Shown piece after piece: positions 33,785 through 42,114 of a stretch of DNA of 64,000 nucleotides (position 1 is its first letter; the number at the start of each line of letters is the position of its first letter). Under the pieces are notes generated by a model that saw nothing but the letters and a program-made list of their open reading frames with translations, searched no databases and was not told where the DNA came from. Origin of the DNA: Sphingopyxis panaciterrae (GTDB lineage Bacteria > Pseudomonadota > Alphaproteobacteria > Sphingomonadales > Sphingomonadaceae); the NCBI RefSeq assembly GCF_011762125.1, contig NZ_JAASQN010000003.1:186001-250000 (forward strand), in the 5' to 3' direction. The translations under genes were made by a program, and so were the position numbers.

Positions 33785-36700
33785 ATGCGCCTATCGCGTT
33801 TCTTCATCGACCGGCCGATCTTCGCGGCGGTTCTCGCGGTGATCATCACCATCGTCGGGGCGGTCGCCTATATCGGGCTTCCCGTCTCGCAATATCCCGA
33901 CATCGTCCCGCCGACGGTGACGGTCACCGCCAGCTACCCCGGCGCGTCGGCCGAAACCGTCGCCGACACGGTGGCGGCGCCGATCGAACAGGAAATCAAC
34001 GGCGTCGACAACATGCTTTATATGAGCAGCCAGTCGACCGGCGACGGCGCGGTGACGATCACCGTGACCTTCAAGATCGGCACCGACCTCGATGCCGCGC
34101 AGGTGCTGGTGCAGAACCGCGTCGCGATCGCGACCCCGCGCCTGCCCGAAACGGTGCAGCGGCTGGGCGTCGTGACGCGCAAGACGTCGCCCGACTTCCT
34201 GCTGATCGTCAACCTCGTCTCGCCCGACAAGTCGCTCGATCGCGCCTATATCTCCAACTATGCGCTGACCCAGCTGCGCGACCGGCTGTCGCGTATCGAC
34301 GGCGTCGGCGACGTGCGGCTGTTCGGCAGCCGCGACTATGCGATGCGTGTGTGGATCGACCCCGGCCGCGCCGCGGCGCTCGATCTGACCGCGGGCGAGA
34401 TCGTCGCCGCGCTGCGCCGCGAAAATGTCCAGGTCGCCGCCGGCTCGCTCGGCCAGCCGCCCTATGCCAATGGCAGCAGCTTTCAGTTGAACGTCGAAAC
34501 GCAGGGCCGCCTGGCCGATCCCAAGGATTTTGCCAATATCGTCATCCGCAGCGACGCCGAGGGCCGGCAGGTCCGGGTGTCCGACGTCGCGCGCGTCGAA
34601 CTCGGCGCGTCGGACTATAATTCGAACACCTATTTGTCGGGCGATCCGACGGTGATCCTTGCCACCTTCCAGCGCCCGGGATCGAATGCGCTCGCCGCCG
34701 CGCAGGCGGTCGAGGCCGAAATGCAGGCAGCGTCGAAAAGCTTCCCCAAGGGACTCGAATATCGCGTCATCTACAATCCCACCGAATTCATCGCCCAGTC
34801 GATCGATGCGGTGATGGACACCTTGTTCGAAGCCGTCGTGCTCGTCGTCATCGTCATCCTCGTTTTCCTCCAGAAATGGCGCGCGGCGGTCATCCCCGTG
34901 CTCGCGATCCCGGTGTCCCTGATCGGGACCTTCGCGGTCCTCGCCGGGCTTGGCTACAGCCTCAACAACCTGTCGCTGTTCGGCATGGTGCTGGCGATCG
35001 GGATCGTCGTCGATGACGCCATCGTCGTCGTCGAGAATGTCGAGCGCAATCTCGAAAAGGGGATGAGCGCATTGGAAGCGGCGCGCACGTCGATGGACGA
35101 AGTGTCGGGGGCCTTGGTTGCGATCGTCCTCGTGCTGTGCGCGGTGTTCGTGCCGACCTTGTTCCTCACCGGCCTGTCGGGCGCCTTCTACCAGCAGTTC
35201 GCGGTCACCATCTCGACCGCGACGATCATCTCGCTCGTCCTGTCGCTCACCCTGTCGCCCGCGCTGGCGGCGATCCTGCTCCGGCCGCATGCGGCACCGG
35301 CAGGCGAAGGCCGCGGCATGCAGTTCGTCCGCCGCGCCGGCGATGCGTTCAACCGCGCTTTCGATCGCATGGGCGACGCCTATGCGGCGCTCACCGCGCG
35401 GCTGGTGCGCGCGCCGAAGAAGGTGATGGCAACCTATGTCGGGCTGATCGCGGCCACCGTTGCCTTGTTCTGGGCGACCCCGACCGGCTTCATTCCGGCG
35501 CAGGACCAGGGCTATTTCCTCGTCGTCGCCAAGCTGCCCTCGGGCGCCTCGGTCGAACGCACCGATGCGGTGCTCCAAAAGGTCGCCCAGCGCGTGCTGC
35601 CGGTCGACGGTGTGCTCGGTTCGGTGATGCTCGCGGGCTTCGACGGCCCGTCGCAGACGCTCGCGCCCAATTCGGCGGCCGCCTATTTCCCGCTCAAGAG
35701 CTTTGCCGAACGCAAGAAACTGGGTGTCACCTTGCAGGACATCATGGGGGAAGCGCAAAAGCGCACCGCCGACATCACCGAGGCGCAGATCGTCATCATC
35801 CCGCCGCCGCTGATCCAGGGGATCGGCACCGCGGGCGGCTACCGGATGATCGTGCAGGACCGCGGCGGCCACGGTTATGCCGAACTGGCGAAGGAAGTGA
35901 ACGGCCTGATCGGCAAGGCGAACCAGACGCCGGGCCTTGCCAATGTCTTCACCTTCTTCGACCCCAGCAACCCGCGCATCTATGCCGATATCGACCGCGC
36001 CAAGGCGAACGCGCTCGGCGTCCCCGCCGACCGGGTGTTCGAAGCCTTGCAGGTCTATCTGGGATCGGCGTTCGTCAACGACTTCAACCTGCTCGGCCGC
36101 ACCTACCGCGTCACCGCGCAGGCCGATGCGCCCTATCGCCAGACGGTCGCCGATATCGCGAACCTCAGAACCCGGTCGAATTCGGGCGCGATGGTGCCGA
36201 TCGGGTCGGTCGCCAATTTCGAGGACCGCACCGGGCCGTATCGCGTCACGCGCTATAACCTGTTCCCCGCGGTCGAGGTCGATGGCGACACCGCCCCCGG
36301 GTCATCGTCCGGCGCATCGCTGACGACGATGGAGAAGGTGGCCACTGAAACGCTGCCCGCCGGCTATGGCACCGAATGGACCGGCATCGCGTTCCAGCAG
36401 AAGGCGGCGGCGAACACCGCGGGTATCGTCTTTGCGCTCGCGGTATTGTTCGTCTTCCTCGTGTTGGCCGCACAATATGAAAGCCTGACCTTGCCGCTGG
36501 CGATCATCTTGATCGTGCCGATGTGCCTGCTTGCGGCGATGGCGGGGGTCAATCTGCGCGGCATGGACAATAATGTCCTGACGCAGATCGGGCTGGTCGT
36601 GCTCATCGCGCTCGCGGCGAAGAATGCGATCCTGATCGTCGAATTCGCCAAGCAGGCGGAGGAACAGGACGGGCTGTCGCCGGTCGAGGCGGCGGTGCGC

Positions 36701-36973
36701 GCGGCGCGCGACCGCTTGCGCCCGATCCTGATGACCAGCTTTGCCTTCATCCTCGGCGCGGTGCCGCTGCTGATCGCGAGCGGGGCGGGGGCGGAACTGC
36801 GCCAGGCGCTCGGCACCGCCGTCTTCTTCGGCATGCTCGGCGTGACGGCGTTCGGCCTCATCTTCACCCCGACCTTCTACGTCGTCTGCCGCGCGCTCGG
36901 CGAATGGTTCGCCGCACGGCGGCGGGGTGGATCCGACGACCATGGCGCGGCGCTGCCCGTGCCGGCGGAGTGA
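33785..36973 (+). CDS. RND efflux pump, inner-membrane transporter (HAE1/AcrB type)
   Basis: The 1062-residue protein is a full-length RND transporter. The proton-relay pair is visible in VVDDAIVVVENVER (Asp about 409 and 410) and the partner lysine in ALAAKNAILIVEFAK. The N terminus MRLSRFFIDRPIFAAVLAVIIT and the repeated periplasmic porter domains are typical of hydrophobe/amphiphile exporters. It works with the adaptor upstream and the outer channel downstream and uses the proton gradient. The substrates are not predictable from sequence. Confidence 0.95.
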   Translation: MRLSRFFIDRPIFAAVLAVIITIVGAVAYIGLPVSQYPDIVPPTVTVTASYPGASAETVADTVAAPIEQEINGVDNMLYMSSQSTGDGAVTITVTFKIGTDLDAAQVLVQNRVAIATPRLPETVQRLGVVTRKTSPDFLLIVNLVSPDKSLDRAYISNYALTQLRDRLSRIDGVGDVRLFGSRDYAMRVWIDPGRAAALDLTAGEIVAALRRENVQVAAGSLGQPPYANGSSFQLNVETQGRLADPKDFANIVIRSDAEGRQVRVSDVARVELGASDYNSNTYLSGDPTVILATFQRPGSNALAAAQAVEAEMQAASKSFPKGLEYRVIYNPTEFIAQSIDAVMDTLFEAVVLVVIVILVFLQKWRAAVIPVLAIPVSLIGTFAVLAGLGYSLNNLSLFGMVLAIGIVVDDAIVVVENVERNLEKGMSALEAARTSMDEVSGALVAIVLVLCAVFVPTLFLTGLSGAFYQQFAVTISTATIISLVLSLTLSPALAAILLRPHAAPAGEGRGMQFVRRAGDAFNRAFDRMGDAYAALTARLVRAPKKVMATYVGLIAATVALFWATPTGFIPAQDQGYFLVVAKLPSGASVERTDAVLQKVAQRVLPVDGVLGSVMLAGFDGPSQTLAPNSAAAYFPLKSFAERKKLGVTLQDIMGEAQKRTADITEAQIVIIPPPLIQGIGTAGGYRMIVQDRGGHGYAELAKEVNGLIGKANQTPGLANVFTFFDPSNPRIYADIDRAKANALGVPADRVFEALQVYLGSAFVNDFNLLGRTYRVTAQADAPYRQTVADIANLRTRSNSGAMVPIGSVANFEDRTGPYRVTRYNLFPAVEVDGDTAPGSSSGASLTTMEKVATETLPAGYGTEWTGIAFQQKAAANTAGIVFALAVLFVFLVLAAQYESLTLPLAIILIVPMCLLAAMAGVNLRGMDNNVLTQIGLVVLIALAAKNAILIVEFAKQAEEQDGLSPVEAAVRAARDRLRPILMTSFAFILGAVPLLIASGAGAELRQALGTAVFFGMLGVTAFGLIFTPTFYVVCRALGEWFAARRRGGSDDHGAALPVPAE

Positions 36974-36994
36974 TGAGTGAACCACATCATTTCC

Positions 36995-37080
36995 GTGTAC
37001 CCCCGCGAAGGCGGGGGTCCATCTCCGGAAGGTGCAAAATTGCACCGGTGGGAGATGGGTCCCCGCCTTCGCGGGGACAC
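36995..37080. repeat. 86-bp palindromic extragenic repeat
   Basis: The element runs from GTGTACCCCCGCGAAGG to CCTTCGCGGGGACAC with only a few mismatches, and its centre is GGTGCAA-AA-TTGCACC. It can fold into one long hairpin. Such CCCCGCGAAGGCGGGG elements are dispersed in sphingomonad genomes (recalled, not searched). It lies between the pump and the outer-membrane channel genes. Confidence 0.7.
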
Positions 37081-37108
37081 GGGGCCTTTTGAATTCAGGA
37101 GAAACCTC

Positions 37109-38518
37109 ATGACCCTCCGCAACATCCTCGCCGCCGCATCGGCGCTCGCGCTCGCCGCTTGTGCCGTCGGCCCCGACTATAAGGCGCCGCAGTCCGCGTC
37201 GGCGCCTGCCGCGACCGGTCCGTTCCTCTCGGCAAGCAGTCCCGCCGTGAGCCTCGATCCGGTCGCGGCCGACTGGTGGCGGCTGTACAACGACCCCGTG
37301 CTCGACGGGCTTGTCGCCGACGCGCTGTCCGCGAACACCGACGTCCGCGTCGCGGTTGCCAATATCGCGAAGGCGCGCGCCTCCTTGCGCGGCGCGCGCG
37401 CCGACCGGCTGCCGCAGGGCGAGATCGGTGCCGGCGCCGATTACGGCCGCAGCCCCGAGGGGCAGCGCCTCCCCGGCGCGACCCGCGAAGACTGGAACGT
37501 CGATGTCGGATTGAACGTCGCCTATGAGGTCGACCTGTTCGGGCGCGTCGACCGCTCGGTCGAGGCGGCGCGCGGCGATAGCGAAGCCGCCGAGGCCGAC
37601 GCCGATGCGGTGCGCGTGATGGTCGTCTCCGACACGACGCTCGCCTATGCCGATGCCGCGTCGGGCGCGGCGCGGCTGGACGTCGCGCGGCACATCGTCG
37701 AATTGCTCGACCAGCAGGTCAGGCTGACCGAGCGGCGCAAGGAAGCGGGGCTCGCAACCGGCCTCGATCTTGCCCGCATCACGACGCTGCGCGACCAGCG
37801 CGCCGCGGATATTCCCGACATCGAGGCCGACCGGCAGGCGGCATTATTTCGTCTCGCAACGCTTACCGGCCGCCCCCCCGCGGCGTTGCCGACGATCGCC
37901 GCCGACCGCAACATCAGCCTCGAGATCACCGACCCGATCCCGGTCGGTGACGGGGCGGCGCTGCTGAAGCGCCGCCCCGACGTCCGCGCCGCCGAACGGC
38001 GGCTGGCCGCCGATACGGCGCGCATCGGGGTCGCGACCGCCGACCTCTATCCGCGCATCACGCTCGGCGGCTCGGTCGGTTCGACGGGGTCGGGTTTCGG
38101 CGACGTCTTTGGCGGCGGGCCGCTGCGCTGGCTGCTCGGGCCGCTGCTCAACTGGGCTTTCCCGAACCAGGAGCCCGCGCGCGCGCGTATCGCGTCGGCC
38201 GAGGCCGAGACGCAGGCGTCGCTCGCGCGCTTCGACGGCACCGTGCTGCGCGCGATCGAGGAAACCGAGACGGCGCTGTCGTCCTACGCCCGCTCGCTCG
38301 ACCGGCGGCAGGCGCTGCGCGCGGCGCGCGACCAGTCCGAACGCGCGGCGCGGATCGTGCGCGCGAAGCGGGCCGAGGGCGCCTCCGATTCGCTCGAATG
38401 GCTCGACGCCGAACGCACCTTCGCCGAGGCCGAGGGCGTGCTCGCGGCACAGGATGCACAAATCTCGCGCCGCCAGATCGCGCTGTTCCGCGCGCTTGCG
38501 GGCGGGTGGTCGAGCTGA
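37109..38518 (+). CDS. RND efflux pump, outer-membrane channel lipoprotein (NodT/OprM family)
   Basis: ATG 37109 is preferred because AGGAGAAAC lies upstream and it yields a signal peptide with lipobox LALAAC (Cys18), followed by AVGPDYKAP, the usual start of NodT-type channels. The 469-residue protein has the two TolC-like repeats (DPVAADWWRLYNDPVLDGLV, then DLFGRVDRSVEAARGD). It completes the tripartite pump. The 86-bp repeat separates it from the transporter gene. Confidence 0.93.
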   Translation: MTLRNILAAASALALAACAVGPDYKAPQSASAPAATGPFLSASSPAVSLDPVAADWWRLYNDPVLDGLVADALSANTDVRVAVANIAKARASLRGARADRLPQGEIGAGADYGRSPEGQRLPGATREDWNVDVGLNVAYEVDLFGRVDRSVEAARGDSEAAEADADAVRVMVVSDTTLAYADAASGAARLDVARHIVELLDQQVRLTERRKEAGLATGLDLARITTLRDQRAADIPDIEADRQAALFRLATLTGRPPAALPTIAADRNISLEITDPIPVGDGAALLKRRPDVRAAERRLAADTARIGVATADLYPRITLGGSVGSTGSGFGDVFGGGPLRWLLGPLLNWAFPNQEPARARIASAEAETQASLARFDGTVLRAIEETETALSSYARSLDRRQALRAARDQSERAARIVRAKRAEGASDSLEWLDAERTFAEAEGVLAAQDAQISRRQIALFRALAGGWSS

Positions 38519-38522
38519 ATGC

Positions 38523-39908
38523 TCAGATCACCGGCTGCGCCTGTGCGGCCGGTGATCTGAGATGCCCATCGAGCGTGCGCAGTCCGCGCGCCAGAATGGA
38601 ATGGTCGATCGCGCCGCCGAGCGAAACGCGGAGCGCCTTTGGCGCGCCCCCGGCCACCGCGAAACGGTCCGATGTCACCGCCGACAGCCCTTCAAGATTG
38701 AGGGCCGCGGCCAGCACTTCGGGCGCAAGGCCGGGGCCCAGCGGCAGCCAGAGGTGATAGCCCTCGGGATGCGCCGCGCAGGGCGCGTCGCCGAGCATCG
38801 TTCCCGCGAGCCGCTGGCGCCACGCCGCCTCCTTGCGGACCGCGCTGACCAGGCGGTCGAAGCTGCCGTCGGTGAGCCAGAGCGAGACCATCGCGGCGTT
38901 GACCGGCGGTGCCATCACCGCGCTTTCATGCTGGCACGCCGCGAGCTGCATCGCCTGCGTCACGCCGGGGGCGCGGACGAAAGCGACGCGCAGCGCGGGC
39001 GAAATTACCTTGGCCATGCTGGCGATATACCAGCCCATATCGGGGGCGAAGCTGGTGATCGCGGGCAGCGGCTTTTCGGGGAGCAGGCCATAGGCGTCGT
39101 CTTCGATGATCTGGACCCCGGCATCCCGCGCCCATGCCGCGATCGCCGCGCGATCACTGGCGCCGATCGTGTGTGCGGTCGGGTTGTCGTTGGTCGGGAC
39201 GATATAGAGCGCGCGCAGCGGCGCCGCGTCATGCGCCGTCGCGAGCGCGGCGGGGGTCAGGTCGGCCAAGGGGATGAGGGTGAAGCCGATCCGCCGCGCC
39301 AGAGCCTGGAAACCCGGATAGAGATATTGCCCGCACGCCACGCGGTCGCCAGGGCGGAGCAGGCTCGACGCGATCGCGTGCAGGGCATTTTGCCCGCCCG
39401 CGGTCACGACCATTTGTTCGGAATCCGATGCCAAGCCAACCCGCGCGAGCAGGTCGGCGCCGGTCTCGCGGTCCGCCGCCGCGCCGCCGGGACGCTGATA
39501 ATGAAGCCGCGCAAGATCGCCCGACCGCGTCAGCGCGGTCATCGCCGCCGCCATCGCTTCGGGCAGTCCTGCTTCGACCGGGATCGGCGGGCTGTTCATC
39601 ATGACGTCGGTCTGCGCCGCGGTCGCTGCGGCGGCGCCCCGTGCCTGCGGCCCGATGAAACTTCCCGCGCGCCCGCGCGCGACGATCAGCCCGCGCTGGC
39701 GCGCGAGGTCATAACCCTTGGTGACGGTGGTCAGGTCGATGCCGAGTTGCGCCGCCAGTTCGCGCTGTGGCGGCAGGCGGTCGCCATGGTGCAGCCGGCC
39801 GCGCGCGATGTCGGCGGCGATGGCCGCCGCGACGGCGCGATATTTCGGCCCCGCGTCGGCCGACAGGTCGGGCAGCCAGCTCCCGCTTGCCCGCGCGTCA
39901 CTTCCCAT
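38523..39908 (-). CDS. MocR-type regulator (GntR domain plus aminotransferase-like domain)
   Basis: The 461-residue protein has an N-terminal winged helix (DRLPPQRELAAQLGIDLTTVTKGYDLARQRGLIVA, residues about 43-78) and a C-terminal PLP-type aminotransferase fold. The PLP lysine region reads YIASMAKVISPALRVAFVRAP, so the cofactor lysine is present. MocR proteins regulate genes of PLP, GABA or related metabolism, often acting as their own sensors. The gene overlaps the upstream DUF983 gene by 11 bases and ends four bases from the efflux channel, tail to tail. Confidence 0.92.
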   Translation of the reverse strand: MGSDARASGSWLPDLSADAGPKYRAVAAAIAADIARGRLHHGDRLPPQRELAAQLGIDLTTVTKGYDLARQRGLIVARGRAGSFIGPQARGAAAATAAQTDVMMNSPPIPVEAGLPEAMAAAMTALTRSGDLARLHYQRPGGAAADRETGADLLARVGLASDSEQMVVTAGGQNALHAIASSLLRPGDRVACGQYLYPGFQALARRIGFTLIPLADLTPAALATAHDAAPLRALYIVPTNDNPTAHTIGASDRAAIAAWARDAGVQIIEDDAYGLLPEKPLPAITSFAPDMGWYIASMAKVISPALRVAFVRAPGVTQAMQLAACQHESAVMAPPVNAAMVSLWLTDGSFDRLVSAVRKEAAWRQRLAGTMLGDAPCAAHPEGYHLWLPLGPGLAPEVLAAALNLEGLSAVTSDRFAVAGGAPKALRVSLGGAIDHSILARGLRTLDGHLRSPAAQAQPVI

Positions 39909-40329
39909 GCAGCTTGTCCGCCTCCTCGCGCGCGTGCAGCTTGGCCCACAAATGCTCGGTCCCCGATTCCTGCGCCTTGTTCACATATTGCGAAGCGACG
40001 AGCCAGCCCTTGATCGGGCGGAGCGGCAGGACGCAGCCGACGATCATCAGCGGGATCGAAAAGACGAGGTGAACCCACATCGGCGGATCGAAGGCGATCT
40101 CGAGCCAGAGGACGAGGAACGTCAGCGGAAAGGCGATGAAGCATTGCGAGAAAAAGGCCGGACCGTCGTCGGGTGCAGCAAAGCGATAATCGAGCCCGCA
40201 ATGATCGCAGCGATCGGACAGTTTCAGCCACGACCGGAACATCCGACCCTCCCCGCATTCGGGACAGCGGCCGTGCCATCCCGTCTGCAATATCCAGCGC
40301 AGCTTCTCGTTGCCCATCTTGTCGAACAT
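39898..40329 (-). CDS. DUF983 membrane protein with zinc-ribbon start
   Basis: The 143-residue protein begins with two CxxC pairs (GRCPECGEGRMF, DRCDHCGLDYRF), then two membrane segments (FFSQCFIAFPLTFLVLWLEI, VHLVFSIPLMIVGCVLPL). This is the DUF983 pattern; the function of this small family is not established. It overlaps the MocR gene and probably forms an operon with it. Two palindromes lie in its upstream region. Confidence 0.85.
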   Translation of the reverse strand: MFDKMGNEKLRWILQTGWHGRCPECGEGRMFRSWLKLSDRCDHCGLDYRFAAPDDGPAFFSQCFIAFPLTFLVLWLEIAFDPPMWVHLVFSIPLMIVGCVLPLRPIKGWLVASQYVNKAQESGTEHLWAKLHAREEADKLHGK

Positions 40330-40344
40330 CGTCCTGCCTCTTCC

Positions 40345-40363
40345 ATGGCATGCAATATGCCAT
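40345..40363. promoter_or_regulatory. palindrome ATGGCAT-N5-ATGCCAT before the DUF983 gene
   Basis: A perfect 7-bp inverted repeat lies 16 bases upstream of the DUF983 start. It is a candidate operator for the MocR-type regulator encoded in the same operon. Confidence 0.5.
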
Positions 40364-40451
40364 ACATAGAGTTGATTTCATGGAAGTCCAGAGGGTGATA
40401 TTTCTGATAATATATGTTAAAAACAATGAATTAATAAATGGAAGGTGATAT

Positions 40452-40484
40452 TGCATGGATATTTTCCGATATAAATACCATGCA
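40452..40484. promoter_or_regulatory. palindrome TGCATGG-N19-CCATGCA in the divergent promoter
   Basis: A perfect 7-bp inverted repeat with a 19-base spacer, in the most A/T-rich part of the region. It shares the GCATGG core with the palindrome at 40345 and may be a second operator half-pair. Confidence 0.4.
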
Positions 40485-40631
40485 TTTATAGGAATGGATA
40501 TCGACTCACTTGCCTGGTGAGGGAGGGGCGCGGCTCGCAATCTGCCGCCTCACCGGTCCGCGGCGCATCGTTTACGCCGCTTTTACCAGTCCTGTTGCAT
40601 GGTGTTTACCAATGTTTGCGACTGGGGATGA

Positions 40632-41966
40632 ATGATGGACAGCATGCGCGGACTGCTTTCGGGCAGTCACGATCAGGATGATGGCGCGATCGATGCCCCT
40701 GTCGCCGTCGGTGTCGACGAACGGCGGATGCAGGTGCGCGCCTATAATTACTGGGCGTCGCTGCTGGCCGACCGCGCCTATCCGTCGGTCGAGGATCTCG
40801 ATCTCGCCAATGTAGGCGATTTCGGGCCGCATTCGGTGCTTCTCGATTTCACCACCGGGGTGGAAAACCCGGGCATCGCCTTCATCGGCGACCGGTTGCG
40901 CGAGGAATCGCAGATCGACGAGGACGTCCATTATATCAATCAGATACCCGGGCGCTCGCTGCTGTCGCGGCTGACCGACCATTATCTGCAGATCATCGCC
41001 AACCGCGCCCCGATCGGCTTCGAGGCCGAATTCGAAAGCGATCGCGGCGTGACGATCATGTACCGCGGCATCCTGCTGCCCTTTTCGTCCGACGGCGACA
41101 TGATCGACTTCATCCTCGGCGTGATCAACTGGAAGGAAGCGGTCGCCGCCGGCGAGGCCGAAGAATTACAGCACTCGGTCGAGCAATCGCTGCGCAGCGC
41201 ACCGCCGCTGACCGCGCCCGTCCCGGTGTGGGCCGATGGCCCCGACTCGGGACATATGGACGACGATGCGGCGCCGGGCTTTGCCGGGCTTGGCGACGGC
41301 AGCGAATTGCTGTCGGCGCGCGGCAGCGCGGTGCATGCCGACCTTTCGCCCGCCGGCCCGGACGAGGAAGCCGAACTCGCCGACTGGCTCGCGCTGGCGC
41401 GCGAAACCGCCGATCGCGCGAATGTCGCCGATAGCCGCAGCCGCAGCGCGCTCTATCAGGCGGTCGGGCAGGCGTGGGATTTCGCGCTCGTCGCGGAACG
41501 CCAGCCCGAAGCCTTTGCCGCGCTGCTCGAAGATGCTGGGCTGAAGGTGCAGAACCGCGCGCCGATGACGCCGCTGGTCAAGCTGGTCTTCGGCGCCGGT
41601 TACGACAAGACGCGGCTTGCCGAATACGCCTGCGTGCTCGGTCACGCCAAGGACGAAGGCGTCGGGCAGGGCGAGCTTGCGGCCTATCTCGATCGCTATT
41701 CCGGCGGGCTCAAGGGGCTGGTCAAGGATGTGCGCGCACGGGGGAGGCCCGATGCCGGCGCGGCCGGGAAGAGCGGGTCGACCATCGACACGCTACGCAG
41801 CGCGCGCCCCGCAGTCATCCTCGAGCATGATGCGGGGGAGGCGGAATTCGTCGTCCTGATCGCCCGGGCGCTGCCCGGCGGGCAGATCGGAATCGTCGCG
41901 CGAGCCGCCGACGATGCGGCGCTCGTCACGCGGCTGGCGCGAAAGGCGAGCCCGATTTCGTCTTGA
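40632..41966 (+). CDS. PAS-like (PAS_5 type) sensor protein of unknown role
   Basis: The 444-residue protein has an N-terminal PAS-like domain of the alphaproteobacterial PAS_5 type: MQVRAYNYWASLLADRAYPSVEDLDL, then LDFTTGVENPGIAFIGDRLREE, then RSLLSRLTDHYLQIIANRAPIGFEAEF and RGILLPFSSDGDMIDFILGVINWKE. The rest (residues about 175-444) is helical, acidic and not recognised. It stands alone, with its own A/T-rich promoter. No kinase or cyclase output domain is visible, so it may be an adaptor or sensor. Confidence 0.75.
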   Translation: MMDSMRGLLSGSHDQDDGAIDAPVAVGVDERRMQVRAYNYWASLLADRAYPSVEDLDLANVGDFGPHSVLLDFTTGVENPGIAFIGDRLREESQIDEDVHYINQIPGRSLLSRLTDHYLQIIANRAPIGFEAEFESDRGVTIMYRGILLPFSSDGDMIDFILGVINWKEAVAAGEAEELQHSVEQSLRSAPPLTAPVPVWADGPDSGHMDDDAAPGFAGLGDGSELLSARGSAVHADLSPAGPDEEAELADWLALARETADRANVADSRSRSALYQAVGQAWDFALVAERQPEAFAALLEDAGLKVQNRAPMTPLVKLVFGAGYDKTRLAEYACVLGHAKDEGVGQGELAAYLDRYSGGLKGLVKDVRARGRPDAGAAGKSGSTIDTLRSARPAVILEHDAGEAEFVVLIARALPGGQIGIVARAADDAALVTRLARKASPISS

Positions 41967-42114
41967 TGTGACGTTTATGTAACAGACGATCAATTTCTTG
42001 ATATTTATTTTCGCGGGCCGCGGCACAGGGGGTTGAGCCGCGCGCGGCGCGGGCGCATAGGGGCCGGAGCGAACGGACCAGCCGATCGTCGGCAAGGGTT
42101 CGCCTCGGTTCAGG

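Larger units (their letters stand above)
40330..40631. other. A/T-rich divergent promoter region of the DUF983 and PAS-like genes
   Basis: No gene is seen in these 302 bases, which are far more A/T-rich (40370-40500) than the surroundings. They hold the promoters of the divergent DUF983/MocR operon and the PAS-like gene, and two palindromes (40345-40363 and 40452-40484). Confidence 0.5.

Noticed and set aside
33791-35872. 693-codon minus-strand open frame opposite the RND pump
   Set aside because: Shadow of the pump gene; composition is repetitive His/Arg/Asp and there is no ribosome site or domain.
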